From the NCBI GenBank assembly GCA_021740645.1, contig JAIOZL010000005.1, positions 151,589 through 215,588 of the forward strand: a DNA stretch of 64,000 nucleotides, written 5' to 3'. Of the stretch, positions 6,383 through 15,429 are shown one piece after another (the first letter of the stretch is position 1; each line of letters starts with the position of its first letter). The notes below the pieces were generated by a model that saw only the letters and a program-made list of their open reading frames with translations, was not told the DNA's origin and did not search any database. Both the position numbers and the translations under genes were made by a program. This DNA is from Bacteroidales bacterium. Lineage in GTDB: Bacteria > Bacteroidota > Bacteroidia > Bacteroidales > JAADJA01.

Positions 6383-9040
6383 ATGAAAACAAAAATATTA
6401 CTTCTCTTAATCTCTTCCTTTTTTATTGGCTTTATCTCGTATTCCCAAACATTTGAGGAATTTAAAAAACAGCAGCAGGATGGCCTGGAGGCGATGAAAA
6501 AACAGCAGGAAGAATTTATAAAAAAAATGCAGGGAGAGTTTAATGAATATGTAAAACAAAGAGATAAAGAATTTGCCGACTATCTGAAAAATCAATGGAA
6601 AGAATTTGAAGCCGTAGAGGGAGAAGAACCTCCTGAAAAACCCAAACCTGACGAAATACCTGCTTATGAAGAAGTGCCTGACAGGGTTGAAACCTGGGCT
6701 AAAGTTCCGGCCATTGTACCTACTATCGACATCAATCCGGAAAAGGAAAAGCAGGTAGTGGTTCCACAGATCAGAAAGTCGGATGAACAATCGTTTGATA
6801 AAGCTAAAATGGCCTTTGATTTTTTCGGATTTAAAATCATCCTAGATTATGACCAGCAATTTAAGTTTGAACCACCAGCTGCTATAAACCCCGGAACTAT
6901 CAGTGGGTTCTGGGAAAAAATGAGCGGAACAAACTATTCCGGTTTAATAGCTGAACTTGAAATGTATAAAACACAGATGAACCTGAACGACTGGGCCTAT
7001 TATTTATTGGTAGATGAGTTCTCGAAAAATTTATATGCAGGCTCAGATAACGGCCAAAACCTGATGAAATGGTTTATGCTCAATCGTTCTGGCTATAAAT
7101 CAAAATTGGCCTATGCGAATAACAAAGTAAGCCTGTTAGTCCCTTCTATTTATACTGTGTATTCCAAAAGTTATTTAAACATCCAGAATCAAAATTATTA
7201 TGTGATGAGAGACCTTGGTGCCATGGATATTTTTACCTATGAAAAGGATTATCCTGGTGCCGGAAAACTTATCGATTTCAGTATAAAAAGTCCACTGAAT
7301 TTCGATAAAAAGATCGTTAATAAATCTCTTGGCTTTGTATATAAGGATAAACCCTATTCTTTAAATATCAGCTATAATCAAAACCTCATTGATTTTTACA
7401 AAGATTACCCCCAGGTGAACATTAACATCTATTTTGATGCAGCTGTTTCACCCGAAACAAAAGAATCTTTGCTTGAAAGTTTACGGCCTGTGGTCAACAC
7501 TATGTCGGAAACTGAAGCTGTTGGATTTTTACTCAAGTTTGTTCAAACTTCGTTTAACTATAAAACCGACCAGCAGCAATTTGCTCATGAGAAATTCTTT
7601 TTCCCTGAAGAAATTTTATATTATCCTTATTCCGATTGCGAAGATCGCTCGGTTTTCTTTGCCTATTTAGTAAATGAATTACTTAACCTGAAAGTGGTTG
7701 GTCTTGAATATACCGGGCATATTGCCACCGCGGTAAATTTTTCCGCACCCATTGAAGGGGATTATGTGATGTATCATGATGAAAAGTATACCATTGCTGA
7801 TGCTACCTTTATAAATGCTCCTATTGGTCTGACCATGCCAGAGTATAGAAAGAAAGAAATGAAGATCATTGAGTTGGCCAATTTCAGGAATACAGGAAGA
7901 AGCTATAAAACCTTTTGGGAAAGAGCGGAAGAATCTGGCGGCTTCAGGGGAAATAATTTGCAGGATATCGTATTTGATGAAGAAGGGAATGCCTACCTGA
8001 CGGGCTATTTTACAGGTGAGGCAAATTTTGGAAGTACGGTTCTGTCCAATTCGGAAAATTCAGGGAAACGGAACTTTTTTATCGTCTCCTATTCTCCTCA
8101 GGGCAAACTTAACTGGGCAAAAATGGCCAGGTCGTCCGACAATGCTACCGGATATTCTATTGCCATTGATAACAACAATGATCTTTATGTAGCGGGTTCA
8201 TTTAATGGAAAACTTACTTTTGAAAATGGCTTGGCTGAAATTCAGTGTAAGGAGGCTATAAATGATGTATTTGTAGCAAAATATAATGTTGCAGGCAGGT
8301 TTGTTTGGGCCCGTAAATCCGGGCTGGATACATATCCACAGGAAAACTATCTTACATATCTTACCAAGTTTGGAAAAGATGGTACGAATAAAGGAACTTC
8401 TTTTTATGGCGAGGATCAGAATTTTAAAAATTTCGGCCTTCAACTAGGGCCGATGAATATGCTTTATATCACTGGAGCTTTTAATAATACTTCAGGATTT
8501 GCCCTGGCAAAAAATGAATTAGTAACCAATGAATCGGGCACCTTCGACTTGTTAAGCAGTCTGAAGGAAGAAAGTGACAAACTTATTCTTGAAAACTATG
8601 AACAGCATATAGCAGGATTATTTTCGGTATTAAATCATGTAAAATACAGCGGAATTAAACTTGCAGGTGAAGATGCCCAAAAAGCACTGAATAAATACAA
8701 CCCTGTCTTCAAAAAAGAGTATCCTTCAGTCTATGAAAGCATTGGGAGGATAAACTTCCTGGTAAATGATGACGGGATCATCACCCTGGAAACCATTAAT
8801 GGTAAGTCTATGTCTATCGATAAGTTAAGAATTGATAACGAATCGAAGATTAAAATTACCTCTTATAGCACAGGTGATGCTCAAATTGATATAATGTCAG
8901 GGATTAGTGTGGGTAAGTTGATGATTTGGTTCGATTTAAATTATGTAAAACTTTTTAAGAAATCCGGGGACCTTTTATTTGACTATGATTCGGATCATAC
9001 CCAAAAAGTACTAAATTTAAAACAGGATTTATTATACTAG
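6383..9040 (+). CDS. Exported coiled-coil / transglutaminase-like / SBBP-propeller fusion, 885 aa
   Basis: After a signal peptide (MKTKILLLLISSFFIGFISYSQ), residues 23-75 form a K/Q/E-rich coiled coil and a proline-rich linker. Residues about 365-480 look like a transglutaminase-like domain: YSDCEDRS (C419), YTGHIATAV (H446) and IADATF (D473) supply the expected Cys-His-Asp triad. Residues about 520-650 carry repeats of the SBBP beta-propeller type (D-GNAYLTGYF, NNNDLYVAGSFNG, DVFVAKYN--G-FVWAR). A C-terminal region of about 200 residues is unrecognised. Enzymes with this triad cleave or rearrange amide bonds; the substrate is unknown. Lies between an LPP20-like and a fibronectin-like gene in a tight operon. 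Confidence 0.85.
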   Translation: MKTKILLLLISSFFIGFISYSQTFEEFKKQQQDGLEAMKKQQEEFIKKMQGEFNEYVKQRDKEFADYLKNQWKEFEAVEGEEPPEKPKPDEIPAYEEVPDRVETWAKVPAIVPTIDINPEKEKQVVVPQIRKSDEQSFDKAKMAFDFFGFKIILDYDQQFKFEPPAAINPGTISGFWEKMSGTNYSGLIAELEMYKTQMNLNDWAYYLLVDEFSKNLYAGSDNGQNLMKWFMLNRSGYKSKLAYANNKVSLLVPSIYTVYSKSYLNIQNQNYYVMRDLGAMDIFTYEKDYPGAGKLIDFSIKSPLNFDKKIVNKSLGFVYKDKPYSLNISYNQNLIDFYKDYPQVNINIYFDAAVSPETKESLLESLRPVVNTMSETEAVGFLLKFVQTSFNYKTDQQQFAHEKFFFPEEILYYPYSDCEDRSVFFAYLVNELLNLKVVGLEYTGHIATAVNFSAPIEGDYVMYHDEKYTIADATFINAPIGLTMPEYRKKEMKIIELANFRNTGRSYKTFWERAEESGGFRGNNLQDIVFDEEGNAYLTGYFTGEANFGSTVLSNSENSGKRNFFIVSYSPQGKLNWAKMARSSDNATGYSIAIDNNNDLYVAGSFNGKLTFENGLAEIQCKEAINDVFVAKYNVAGRFVWARKSGLDTYPQENYLTYLTKFGKDGTNKGTSFYGEDQNFKNFGLQLGPMNMLYITGAFNNTSGFALAKNELVTNESGTFDLLSSLKEESDKLILENYEQHIAGLFSVLNHVKYSGIKLAGEDAQKALNKYNPVFKKEYPSVYESIGRINFLVNDDGIITLETINGKSMSIDKLRIDNESKIKITSYSTGDAQIDIMSGISVGKLMIWFDLNYVKLFKKSGDLLFDYDSDHTQKVLNLKQDLLY

Positions 9041-9060
9041 CATTCGATAATTGAAATATT

Positions 9061-10059
9061 ATGAGAAACAACTTTTATTACGTTATTTTCCTCCCGATGC
9101 TTTTTTTGTTAGGGATTTCAGGTTGTAAACAACTTGATTTAGTGAGGGAAGCCGCCGTGCTGACACAACCAGCAGAAGTTATGAGTTCCAGCCAAATAAG
9201 AGCTTATGGAAATATAATAGATTTAGGCACATCTGAAAGTATTACTGATTTTGGTTTTTGCTGGGCAATGAACCCTTCACCAACTATTCATGATCAGTTT
9301 TATAGCTTTGGACTAAGGTCGTATACCGGTGTTTACGATCATATTTTAACAAACTTACAGCAAAATACAACTTATTATATCCGGGCTTATGTTAAAAATG
9401 ATGGGGTCTATTACTATGGTAAAACCGAACAGGGAACCACTCTTTTTAGCGGGCCTTCCTCCATGTGGCTACACTACGATGATGGTACTAATGATGATAA
9501 CGGTATTGGGTTAACCGATGGGGGAGGTTTTGACATTGCAATTCGTTTTCCGGCAGTGGATCTGATACCTTTCAATGGTTTTCGTATTTCTAAAATCAGG
9601 TTTTTCCCGAGGGAAGGATTTCCTGTAGAATATTCTGCCACCATTTGGGAGGGTTCTGGCTTGCCTGATCTCATGTATACCAGCTATATACCAAATCCCA
9701 ATATTAATTTCTGGACTGAATATTTCTTGCCGGACAATTATTTTATTAATGCCTCTAAGGAATTATGGATTGGAATTTGGGTACAAAATCAGCCTCCGGA
9801 TATATATCCGGCAGGGGTAGACAATGGCCCGGCAATTAATGGTTTTGGAAATATGATCTCAATGGATGATGGCGATTCATGGGATCCTTTGTATGAGTTG
9901 AACTCTGAATTAGATTTTAATTGGAATTTGCAGGTTTATGTTACCAATTATAAAGGGGAGGAATTGCCACTGGTAAAAAGCGTACAGCAAAAAAGGCTGA
10001 AACATCCCTATTTGCAACCAGGGAATATTTCAGATCAAATATCATCAGCTAAAAATTAA
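9061..10059 (+). CDS. Lipoprotein with fibronectin-type-III-like domain, 332 aa
   Basis: Signal peptide with lipobox GISGC (Cys 22), predicted lipid anchor. Residues about 30-130 match the FN3-like repeat common in Bacteroidota surface proteins: RAYGNIIDLG...ITDFGFCWAMNPSPTIHD...LQQNTTYYIRAYVKNDG. The following 200 residues, with YDDGTNDDNGIGLTDGGGFDIAIRF and ELWIGIWVQ, resemble the jelly-roll adhesion modules seen in secreted Bacteroidota proteins. Probably an outer-membrane-anchored binding protein. 20 bp after the transglutaminase fusion. Confidence 0.75.
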   Translation: MRNNFYYVIFLPMLFLLGISGCKQLDLVREAAVLTQPAEVMSSSQIRAYGNIIDLGTSESITDFGFCWAMNPSPTIHDQFYSFGLRSYTGVYDHILTNLQQNTTYYIRAYVKNDGVYYYGKTEQGTTLFSGPSSMWLHYDDGTNDDNGIGLTDGGGFDIAIRFPAVDLIPFNGFRISKIRFFPREGFPVEYSATIWEGSGLPDLMYTSYIPNPNINFWTEYFLPDNYFINASKELWIGIWVQNQPPDIYPAGVDNGPAINGFGNMISMDDGDSWDPLYELNSELDFNWNLQVYVTNYKGEELPLVKSVQQKRLKHPYLQPGNISDQISSAKN

Positions 10060-10086
10060 TATTGTAGAAGAATATAAAATAAGATC

Positions 10087-10896
10087 ATGAAACATAAATT
10101 CGGATATTTTATCAGCATCATTTTTCTTTTTTGTTTTAGTCCTGCTTTTGTGAATGCCCAATCGAGTGCATCCATCGAAAACATTGATTTTTTTGCTGAG
10201 GGTAACAATCTGGTAATTACTTACGACATTGCTAAAGCCAAAACAGGTGAGACCTTTGAAATATGGGCCAAAGTGGTTATGGTTTCCGGGAATGTGATTA
10301 TACCTAACTCCATATCGGGTGATATAGGCCCAGGGGTAATTGGCGGAGCCAATAAAAGAATTATTTGGGATGTGCAAGCAGATAATGCAAATTTAAATGA
10401 GGAATTCCATGTGGAAGTTTTTGCAAGGTCAGGGGAAAAAACAAATCAAACCAGTCAAACGGAAAAACCCACTAAGATCAAAACCAAAAAAGAAGGGATT
10501 AGTGCCGGTGGAGCCATGCTTTTATCTGCTGTTTTACCGGGGTTGGGGAAGACAGTAGCTAATCATGGCGGTGCCCATTGGATGTGGGGTGTAATTGGTT
10601 ATAGCTGTGTGGCAGGTACTATTGTAATGAACAACCAGGCATACAATGCCTATGAAGAATACAAATTGGCTACTACTGCTGAAGACAGGGATGACTATTT
10701 TCAACAGGCTGAAGATAACGATCTCTATTCAAAGGTTTTTTTGGGAACAGCTGCCACAATCTGGATTGTTGATATAATCACTACCGGAGTTTACGCCAGT
10801 AAAAAAAGAAAACAAAAGAATTCTAATTTTTCGATGCACTATAGTTTCGACCCGTTTTCAGGAAAACCTTTGGTTGGGTTTAATTATAAATTTTGA
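10087..10896 (+). CDS. Exported DUF5683-like membrane protein, 269 aa
   Basis: Signal peptide ends near VNAQ. Residues 25-120 are an Ig-like domain (ENIDFFAEGNNLVITYDI, GPGVIGGANKRIIWDV) that recurs in Bacteroidota caspase-associated proteins. Residues 140-245 contain a glycine-rich hydrophobic segment AMLLSAVLPGLGKTVA, a second hydrophobic stretch, a helix with YNAYEEYKLA and a third hydrophobic stretch before a KKRKQK tail. That arrangement is typical of DUF5683-like proteins. Probably inner- or outer-membrane associated. Directly upstream of the caspase gene (28 bp). Confidence 0.75.
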   Translation: MKHKFGYFISIIFLFCFSPAFVNAQSSASIENIDFFAEGNNLVITYDIAKAKTGETFEIWAKVVMVSGNVIIPNSISGDIGPGVIGGANKRIIWDVQADNANLNEEFHVEVFARSGEKTNQTSQTEKPTKIKTKKEGISAGGAMLLSAVLPGLGKTVANHGGAHWMWGVIGYSCVAGTIVMNNQAYNAYEEYKLATTAEDRDDYFQQAEDNDLYSKVFLGTAATIWIVDIITTGVYASKKRKQKNSNFSMHYSFDPFSGKPLVGFNYKF

Positions 10897-10924
10897 TAGC
10901 ATTAATAATCAAATATAAGGTAAT

Positions 10925-12631
10925 ATGAAATCTATATGGACTTTGCTTATAGCGTTATTAATTACGTTTGCCGGTTTTTCCCAGGTAATCTCAGGCAAGA
11001 GTTTAAGTAAAAAAGTAACCTTTTTTAAATCGCAGGAACGCTCTATCATTACACAACTCCCTGATCTCATCATTCAGGGTGAAAGGTTTACTGATGAAAA
11101 TGAAAATAATTTTATTGATGCAGCTGAAAACTGCTCATTGAATTTTACTATTGGCAATATCGGAGAAGGCATTGCTGAAAATGTAAAAGTGAAACTTTCT
11201 ACCAAAAATGGAATAATCAATGGCCTGAGTTTTAATCCATATGTCAGTCTTGGCGATATTGCTGCCCACAGTTCTAAAAATGTGGTATTGCCCCTCGAGG
11301 GGAAAATGGAACTTCAAGATGGAATGGCTGAATTCTTCATTGAAGTTTTGGAAGACCGGGGTTTTGATGCTTTCCCCCTTGAAATTAAAATTGAAACCAA
11401 AGCATTTGCCACTCCTGAAGTTATTGTAGCCGATGCTGTATTCAGCACAGAAGATGGGGGATTGATAAAACTAAATTATCCCATCAATCTAAAAGTGATT
11501 GTTCAAAACATAGGTCAGGGTGATGCCAAAAATGTACGGGCCGATTTTAATTTGCCAAACCCTAATTGTGTTTTTCTGGGAGAATTAAATAGTTATGACC
11601 TGGGCTTGATGAAAAGAGGCGAAAGCCACGAACTTGAGTTTTTGTTTACCGCCACAAGGCGCTATACTTTAAATGAAATTCCGGTATTGGTGGATATCAA
11701 GGAAGCATTGAATAAATATGCCAAAGACACTACCTTATATGTTGGTTTAGAGCAACGCTTAACTGCCCGCAATGAAGTAGTGATAAGTGGGATTAAAACA
11801 GAAACACCAAACATTGTAAGAGCCTCCCTCACTTCTGAAGTAGATAAAAACATTCCTGTAAATATGACCAAATATCCTTATCGGTATGCCCTGATTATTG
11901 GTAATGAAGACTATTCAAGATTCCAAAGGGGGCTGGATAATGAAGCCAATGTTGAATTTGCCCGCAATGATGCGAAAATATTCAAAGAGTATGCTGTTAA
12001 AACCCTGGGTGTGGATGATATGAATGCACATTTGCTGCAAGATGCCACTGCTGGTGAAATTTACCAAAAGATTGACCTGGTTTCCAAACTGGCATCCAAA
12101 ACAGGTGAACAGGCAGAGATAATCTTTTTTTATGCCGGGCATGGGCTTCCGGATGAAGTTGACAGAGCACCCTATCTTATACCTGTAGATGTCGCAGGTT
12201 CAAACCTGAATGCCGCCATAAAGCTGGAAGAAGTTTATAAAAAGTTTGCTGAAAGTGGGGCTGGAAAAGTAAGTGTTTTCCTCGATGCTTGTTTTAGTGG
12301 TGGTGGGCGCGATGCAGGATTAATAGCCGCACGAAGTGTGAAAGTCAAACCTAAAAAAGATTTGATCAATGGCAGCCTTGTTGTATTTTCTGCAAGCACA
12401 GGTGAACAATCTGCCCTCCCTAATGAAACAGAACAACATGGAATGTTTTCATTTTACCTATTAAAAAAATTGAAAGAAAGCCAGGGTAATGTTACTTATG
12501 GTGAACTGGCTGATTATATCTCCACAAACGTTTCGATTGAGTCGTTGCGGATTAATCAAAAAGAGCAGGATCCAGTTATCAATGTGAGTCCACTGGTAGA
12601 AGAGACCTGGAAAGAATGGACCTTTAATTAA
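10925..12631 (+). CDS. Exported caspase-family (C14-like) peptidase with CARDB-like N-terminus, 568 aa
   Basis: Signal peptide MKSIWTLLIALLITFAGFSQ. Residues about 45-285 hold two Ig-like repeats of CARDB type (NIGEGIAENVKVKLS, NIGQGDAKNVRADF). Residues about 315-560 are a caspase-fold domain: YRYALIIGNEDYS opens it, the catalytic histidine is in FYAGHG (H406) and the nucleophile in LDACFSGGG (C456), followed by SASTGEQSA. Both catalytic residues are present, so it should be active. Prokaryotic caspase homologues often prefer basic P1 residues; specificity here is not visible. Export places it in the periplasm or outside, unlike cytoplasmic caspases of defence systems. Confidence 0.92.
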   Translation: MKSIWTLLIALLITFAGFSQVISGKSLSKKVTFFKSQERSIITQLPDLIIQGERFTDENENNFIDAAENCSLNFTIGNIGEGIAENVKVKLSTKNGIINGLSFNPYVSLGDIAAHSSKNVVLPLEGKMELQDGMAEFFIEVLEDRGFDAFPLEIKIETKAFATPEVIVADAVFSTEDGGLIKLNYPINLKVIVQNIGQGDAKNVRADFNLPNPNCVFLGELNSYDLGLMKRGESHELEFLFTATRRYTLNEIPVLVDIKEALNKYAKDTTLYVGLEQRLTARNEVVISGIKTETPNIVRASLTSEVDKNIPVNMTKYPYRYALIIGNEDYSRFQRGLDNEANVEFARNDAKIFKEYAVKTLGVDDMNAHLLQDATAGEIYQKIDLVSKLASKTGEQAEIIFFYAGHGLPDEVDRAPYLIPVDVAGSNLNAAIKLEEVYKKFAESGAGKVSVFLDACFSGGGRDAGLIAARSVKVKPKKDLINGSLVVFSASTGEQSALPNETEQHGMFSFYLLKKLKESQGNVTYGELADYISTNVSIESLRINQKEQDPVINVSPLVEETWKEWTFN

Positions 12632-12642
12632 ATTATTATATA

Positions 12643-13458
12643 ATGCACAAGAAACTTATCTTTTACATACTTTTCCTGGTGTTCCCTTTCGTTTCTCTTT
12701 CCCAGAAAAAAGTGGAAATTAAAGCCACCGGTCAATACGAAGCCCGCGACCTTACTCTCGAAGAAGTAAAATCCAGGGCTATTGAGGATGCAAAAAAAAA
12801 TGCCATGGTCAAAGCTGGGATTGCAGAAAATGTTACGGTAACAGATTTTCTTTACACCTTTGAGGATAATGATAAATTTCAGGATATTTTTCAATCTTTT
12901 GTGTCAACAGAAACTGGTGCAGAGATTGTCATTGAAAAAGTTACAGAAATAAACAGGGATATCAATGAATTTGGAAATATCCTTATTGAGGTGGAAGTGG
13001 ATGCCGTAATCTACAAACATAAAAATAAACCGGATCGGTCTTTTGTGATCAAAGTAGACGGGATCAGGGAATTTTATTATGAAAATGATCCGCTGAATTT
13101 TAGTTTTTTGCCTACACAGCAAGGATTCCTGAGAATATTTAATGTTACTGATAAACTGGCATTCGTCCTTTATCCTTATGAAGATACTGAAAACTCCATG
13201 CTCAATGATGAAAAAGGAGTAGTATTTGAAAAGAATATAAAAGTTAATTTCCCAGTCAACAATAACATGGATGGGTATTACTTTGGGATAGATGATCCCG
13301 TTAAAGACAAAGAGTATAACCTTTTAATTTTTGTTTATACCAAAAATGAAATCCCTTTTCTTGACGAGCCTAATGTAGCGAACATCATGCGTTGGATTTA
13401 TGAAATACCCATGGATGAGCGGGCCGTTGAACAATTTGGGGTGGTTGTTAGAAAATAA
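12643..13458 (+). CDS. Exported FlgT/LPP20-like protein with DUF4384-like domain, 271 aa
   Basis: Signal peptide MHKKLIFYILFLVFPFVSLSQ. Residues 23-125 follow the FlgT-N/LPP20 layout: KATGQYEARDLTLEEV, an alanine-rich helix (KSRAIEDAKKNAMVKAGI) and a strand-rich end. Residues about 140-235 (FLPTQQGFLRIFNVTDKLAFVLYPYED) look like DUF4384, a domain repeatedly found beside or fused to caspase-like peptidases. 11 bp after the caspase stop, so almost certainly its functional partner. The molecular role is not established. Confidence 0.78.
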   Translation: MHKKLIFYILFLVFPFVSLSQKKVEIKATGQYEARDLTLEEVKSRAIEDAKKNAMVKAGIAENVTVTDFLYTFEDNDKFQDIFQSFVSTETGAEIVIEKVTEINRDINEFGNILIEVEVDAVIYKHKNKPDRSFVIKVDGIREFYYENDPLNFSFLPTQQGFLRIFNVTDKLAFVLYPYEDTENSMLNDEKGVVFEKNIKVNFPVNNNMDGYYFGIDDPVKDKEYNLLIFVYTKNEIPFLDEPNVANIMRWIYEIPMDERAVEQFGVVVRK

Positions 13459-13476
13459 GTCACTAAATCATAAAAA

Positions 13477-14244
13477 ATGAAAAAGCTCACACTTATAAGT
13501 TTCATGCTTTTGGCAACAAGTCTTATTGCCATCTCTCAGATTGATAAAATGCGGGACAAACTGGATGATGCATCCGCCGAAGAAGAAGGGCTGTTGACAC
13601 TTCGGTTTTTTAATGCCGAAACTGGTGAAGGGGTTCCTGATGCTATGATTAATGTTCAGGATATTGGGACCTTAACCACGGATATAGAAGGCAAGATAAG
13701 GTTTGAAAAGCTGGGTGATGCCGTATATCCATTTCAGTTCGAGAAAAAGGGTTTTATCTCTGAAAACAATAAATTTGAGGTGGTAGCTGGTACCATTTTC
13801 TGGAATCGTTTTACTGTTTCCCCAACCATTGAAATGGGAAGTATCAGGATTGTGCTCGACTGGGATAAAAAACCGTCCGATCTGGATGCCCACTTTGTTA
13901 AAGAAGGAGAATATCATATCTCCTACCGTGAAAAAACAATTTCAAATGATGGAAAAGCAAAACTCGATAGGGACGACCGCGATGGCTATGGCCCTGAAAC
14001 TATTACGGTGAAAGATATTGATGAAAAAGCAGAATATACTTATTACGTAAAAGATTTTACCAATAAAGATTCGAAGAATTCAAAACAACTCTCCAAATCG
14101 ATGGCTATGGTTAAAATATATGGAGAAGGAAAGCTTTTGAATATTTGGCAATTGAATGAAAAGCAAAAAGGAAATGCATGGGTTGTGTTCAATATCCAAA
14201 ACGGTAAGCTTATTCCGACTGATGAAGTGAAAAATTATTATTAA
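13477..14244 (+). CDS. Exported YfaP/DUF2135-like protein, 255 aa
   Basis: Signal peptide ends near IAIS. Residues 35-110 are a carboxypeptidase-regulatory-like beta sandwich (LTLRFFNAETGEGVPDAMINV). Residues 120-250 match the DUF2135/YfaP pattern: IRIVLDWDKKPSDLDAHFV, YHISYREK, and an acidic loop KLDRDDRDGYGPETITV that resembles a metal-binding site. Proteins of this family are secreted and of unknown biochemistry. Last gene of the tight run (18 bp gap); a bulged hairpin follows at about 14288-14321. Confidence 0.78.
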   Translation: MKKLTLISFMLLATSLIAISQIDKMRDKLDDASAEEEGLLTLRFFNAETGEGVPDAMINVQDIGTLTTDIEGKIRFEKLGDAVYPFQFEKKGFISENNKFEVVAGTIFWNRFTVSPTIEMGSIRIVLDWDKKPSDLDAHFVKEGEYHISYREKTISNDGKAKLDRDDRDGYGPETITVKDIDEKAEYTYYVKDFTNKDSKNSKQLSKSMAMVKIYGEGKLLNIWQLNEKQKGNAWVVFNIQNGKLIPTDEVKNYY

Positions 14245-14486
14245 AGATATTTATACCCAATTTTTGATTAAAACATACTTCCAAAAATTTTACAAGAAAT
14301 CGTGTTGTTTCGATTTGTAAATTTAAAATTCTTTGCGTTCTCATTTTATAAAATTCGTAACAATACCTTGTTATGTCGTTGAATATTATTTCATGAAATA
14401 AATAAGTTCCGGTAATTATTCCTATAAAAACATTGAACATTTCTATTTTATCAATGTTTAATGATACAATTTATAAATTAAACAAA
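14245..14486 (+). other. Intergenic region with bulged hairpin
   Basis: A stem of about 11 pairs with a 3-nt bulge spans roughly 14289-14321 (loop TGTTGTTT), but there is no T tract after it. It could weakly terminate the operon. I find no full promoter before the next gene. Confidence 0.35.
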
Positions 14487-15248
14487 ATGTTGTTAGGAAA
14501 AAAATTTAGGATTTATATATTTTCATTGCTATTCTGTATTCCCTTAGTTGCAAGTGCAGCTAATCCTTCAAGGTGGAGTGGTGAGCAAAAGCAAACTTTC
14601 TGGTTAAACTGGAAAGCAGGTGTCGGCCTTGGTTATTCCTCTTATTTTGGAGATTTAAGCAGGTATGATAATAACTTCATAAAAAAGATTCAATTGGAAA
14701 GTGACCTTCTTGGAAGCTTCAGACTATCCAAGAGGATCAATAAATCTTTCAGTGCTTCAGGCGAATTAATGTATGGAGGTTTTGAGAGCGATAATAATGA
14801 TCAGAAAGCATTCAAAACTAGGATTTTTGAATATAATTTGCAGTTACGCTGGCATCTGATTAAAACTATTACCGGAAATGACAACAGCCCCATAGGATTG
14901 GACTTATATGTGGGTGCGGGACAATTTTTCTTCAACTCAACCCAATACTCCTTCATGGAGGGTAATGAAATGAAAAATATAAAGAGCACTGATATTCCTG
15001 AGTTTGTTTTTATAACAGGAGGCTCATTGAGTTTTAAAATTTCCCGGACAATTGACTTAATTGCTGACTTTGCCATCCGCCAGGCTCAAAACGATAAGTT
15101 AGACAATTTGGTTAAAAATGACGATTATGATTACTATTCAACTGTTAGCATTGGTTTATCATATTCCATACAAAATTTATTAAATCCTTTTGAAAACAGA
15201 AGGAAAGGAAGTGCTGCCGGGGGATTAAAACTTACGCAAAGAAGATAA
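14487..15248 (+). CDS. Outer-membrane beta-barrel protein, paralogue 1, 253 aa
   Basis: The longest frame starts at TTG 14433 with an ATG at 14454; the ATG at 14487 gives the cleanest signal peptide (MLLGKKFRIYIFSLLFCIPLVASA), so I use it. The mature protein begins with WSGEQKQTFWLNWKAGVGLGYSSYFGDLSRY and consists of alternating short strands ending in aromatic residues, as in small 8-stranded barrels. It is clearly homologous over its whole length to the gene at 15644 (shared WSGE-KQ-FW-NW, SYFGDLS, IRQ/MRQ-QND, YYTYVS). Probably outer membrane; function unknown. Confidence 0.75.
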   Translation: MLLGKKFRIYIFSLLFCIPLVASAANPSRWSGEQKQTFWLNWKAGVGLGYSSYFGDLSRYDNNFIKKIQLESDLLGSFRLSKRINKSFSASGELMYGGFESDNNDQKAFKTRIFEYNLQLRWHLIKTITGNDNSPIGLDLYVGAGQFFFNSTQYSFMEGNEMKNIKSTDIPEFVFITGGSLSFKISRTIDLIADFAIRQAQNDKLDNLVKNDDYDYYSTVSIGLSYSIQNLLNPFENRRKGSAAGGLKLTQRR

Positions 15249-15301
15249 ATCGCCAATACAATAACTCAACATATATCTTAATTTTTCTTTTTTATACTAT
15301 T

Positions 15302-15329
15302 GCCCGGCTTTAAAACCGGGCTTTTTTTT
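15302..15329 (+). terminator. Rho-independent terminator
   Basis: Six-base GC stem (GCCCGG / CCGGGC) followed by eight Ts, 53 bp after the stop at 15248. Ends the barrel-1 transcript. Confidence 0.85.
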
Positions 15330-15380
15330 GCCTAAAACCTTCCTTTAACTAAATCAAACCTTCCACTCCCTAATTGGTAG

Positions 15381-15411
15381 TTGTAATCGCTTGTTTCAGC
15401 TAATATATTTG
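15381..15411 (+). promoter_or_regulatory. Complete Bacteroidota-type promoter (TTG-N20-TATATTTG)
   Basis: TTG at 15381-15383 and TATATTTG at 15404-15411, separated by 20 nt, matching the Bacteroidota -33/-7 arrangement. The expected start of transcription is around 15417, 13 nt before the ATG at 15430. It lies after a strong terminator, so it gives the second barrel gene its own promoter. Confidence 0.65.
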
Positions 15412-15429
15412 TTTAAAAATTGGAACAAA

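Noticed and set aside
6407..6790. 127-aa minus-strand ORF, F-rich
   Set aside because: Shadow of the K-rich coiled coil of the transglutaminase fusion.
10925..12631. Caspase as part of an antiviral system (for example a CBASS or type III-E style module)
   Set aside because: The protein has a signal peptide and is surrounded by exported proteins; no nucleotide cyclase, effector nuclease or cas gene is nearby.
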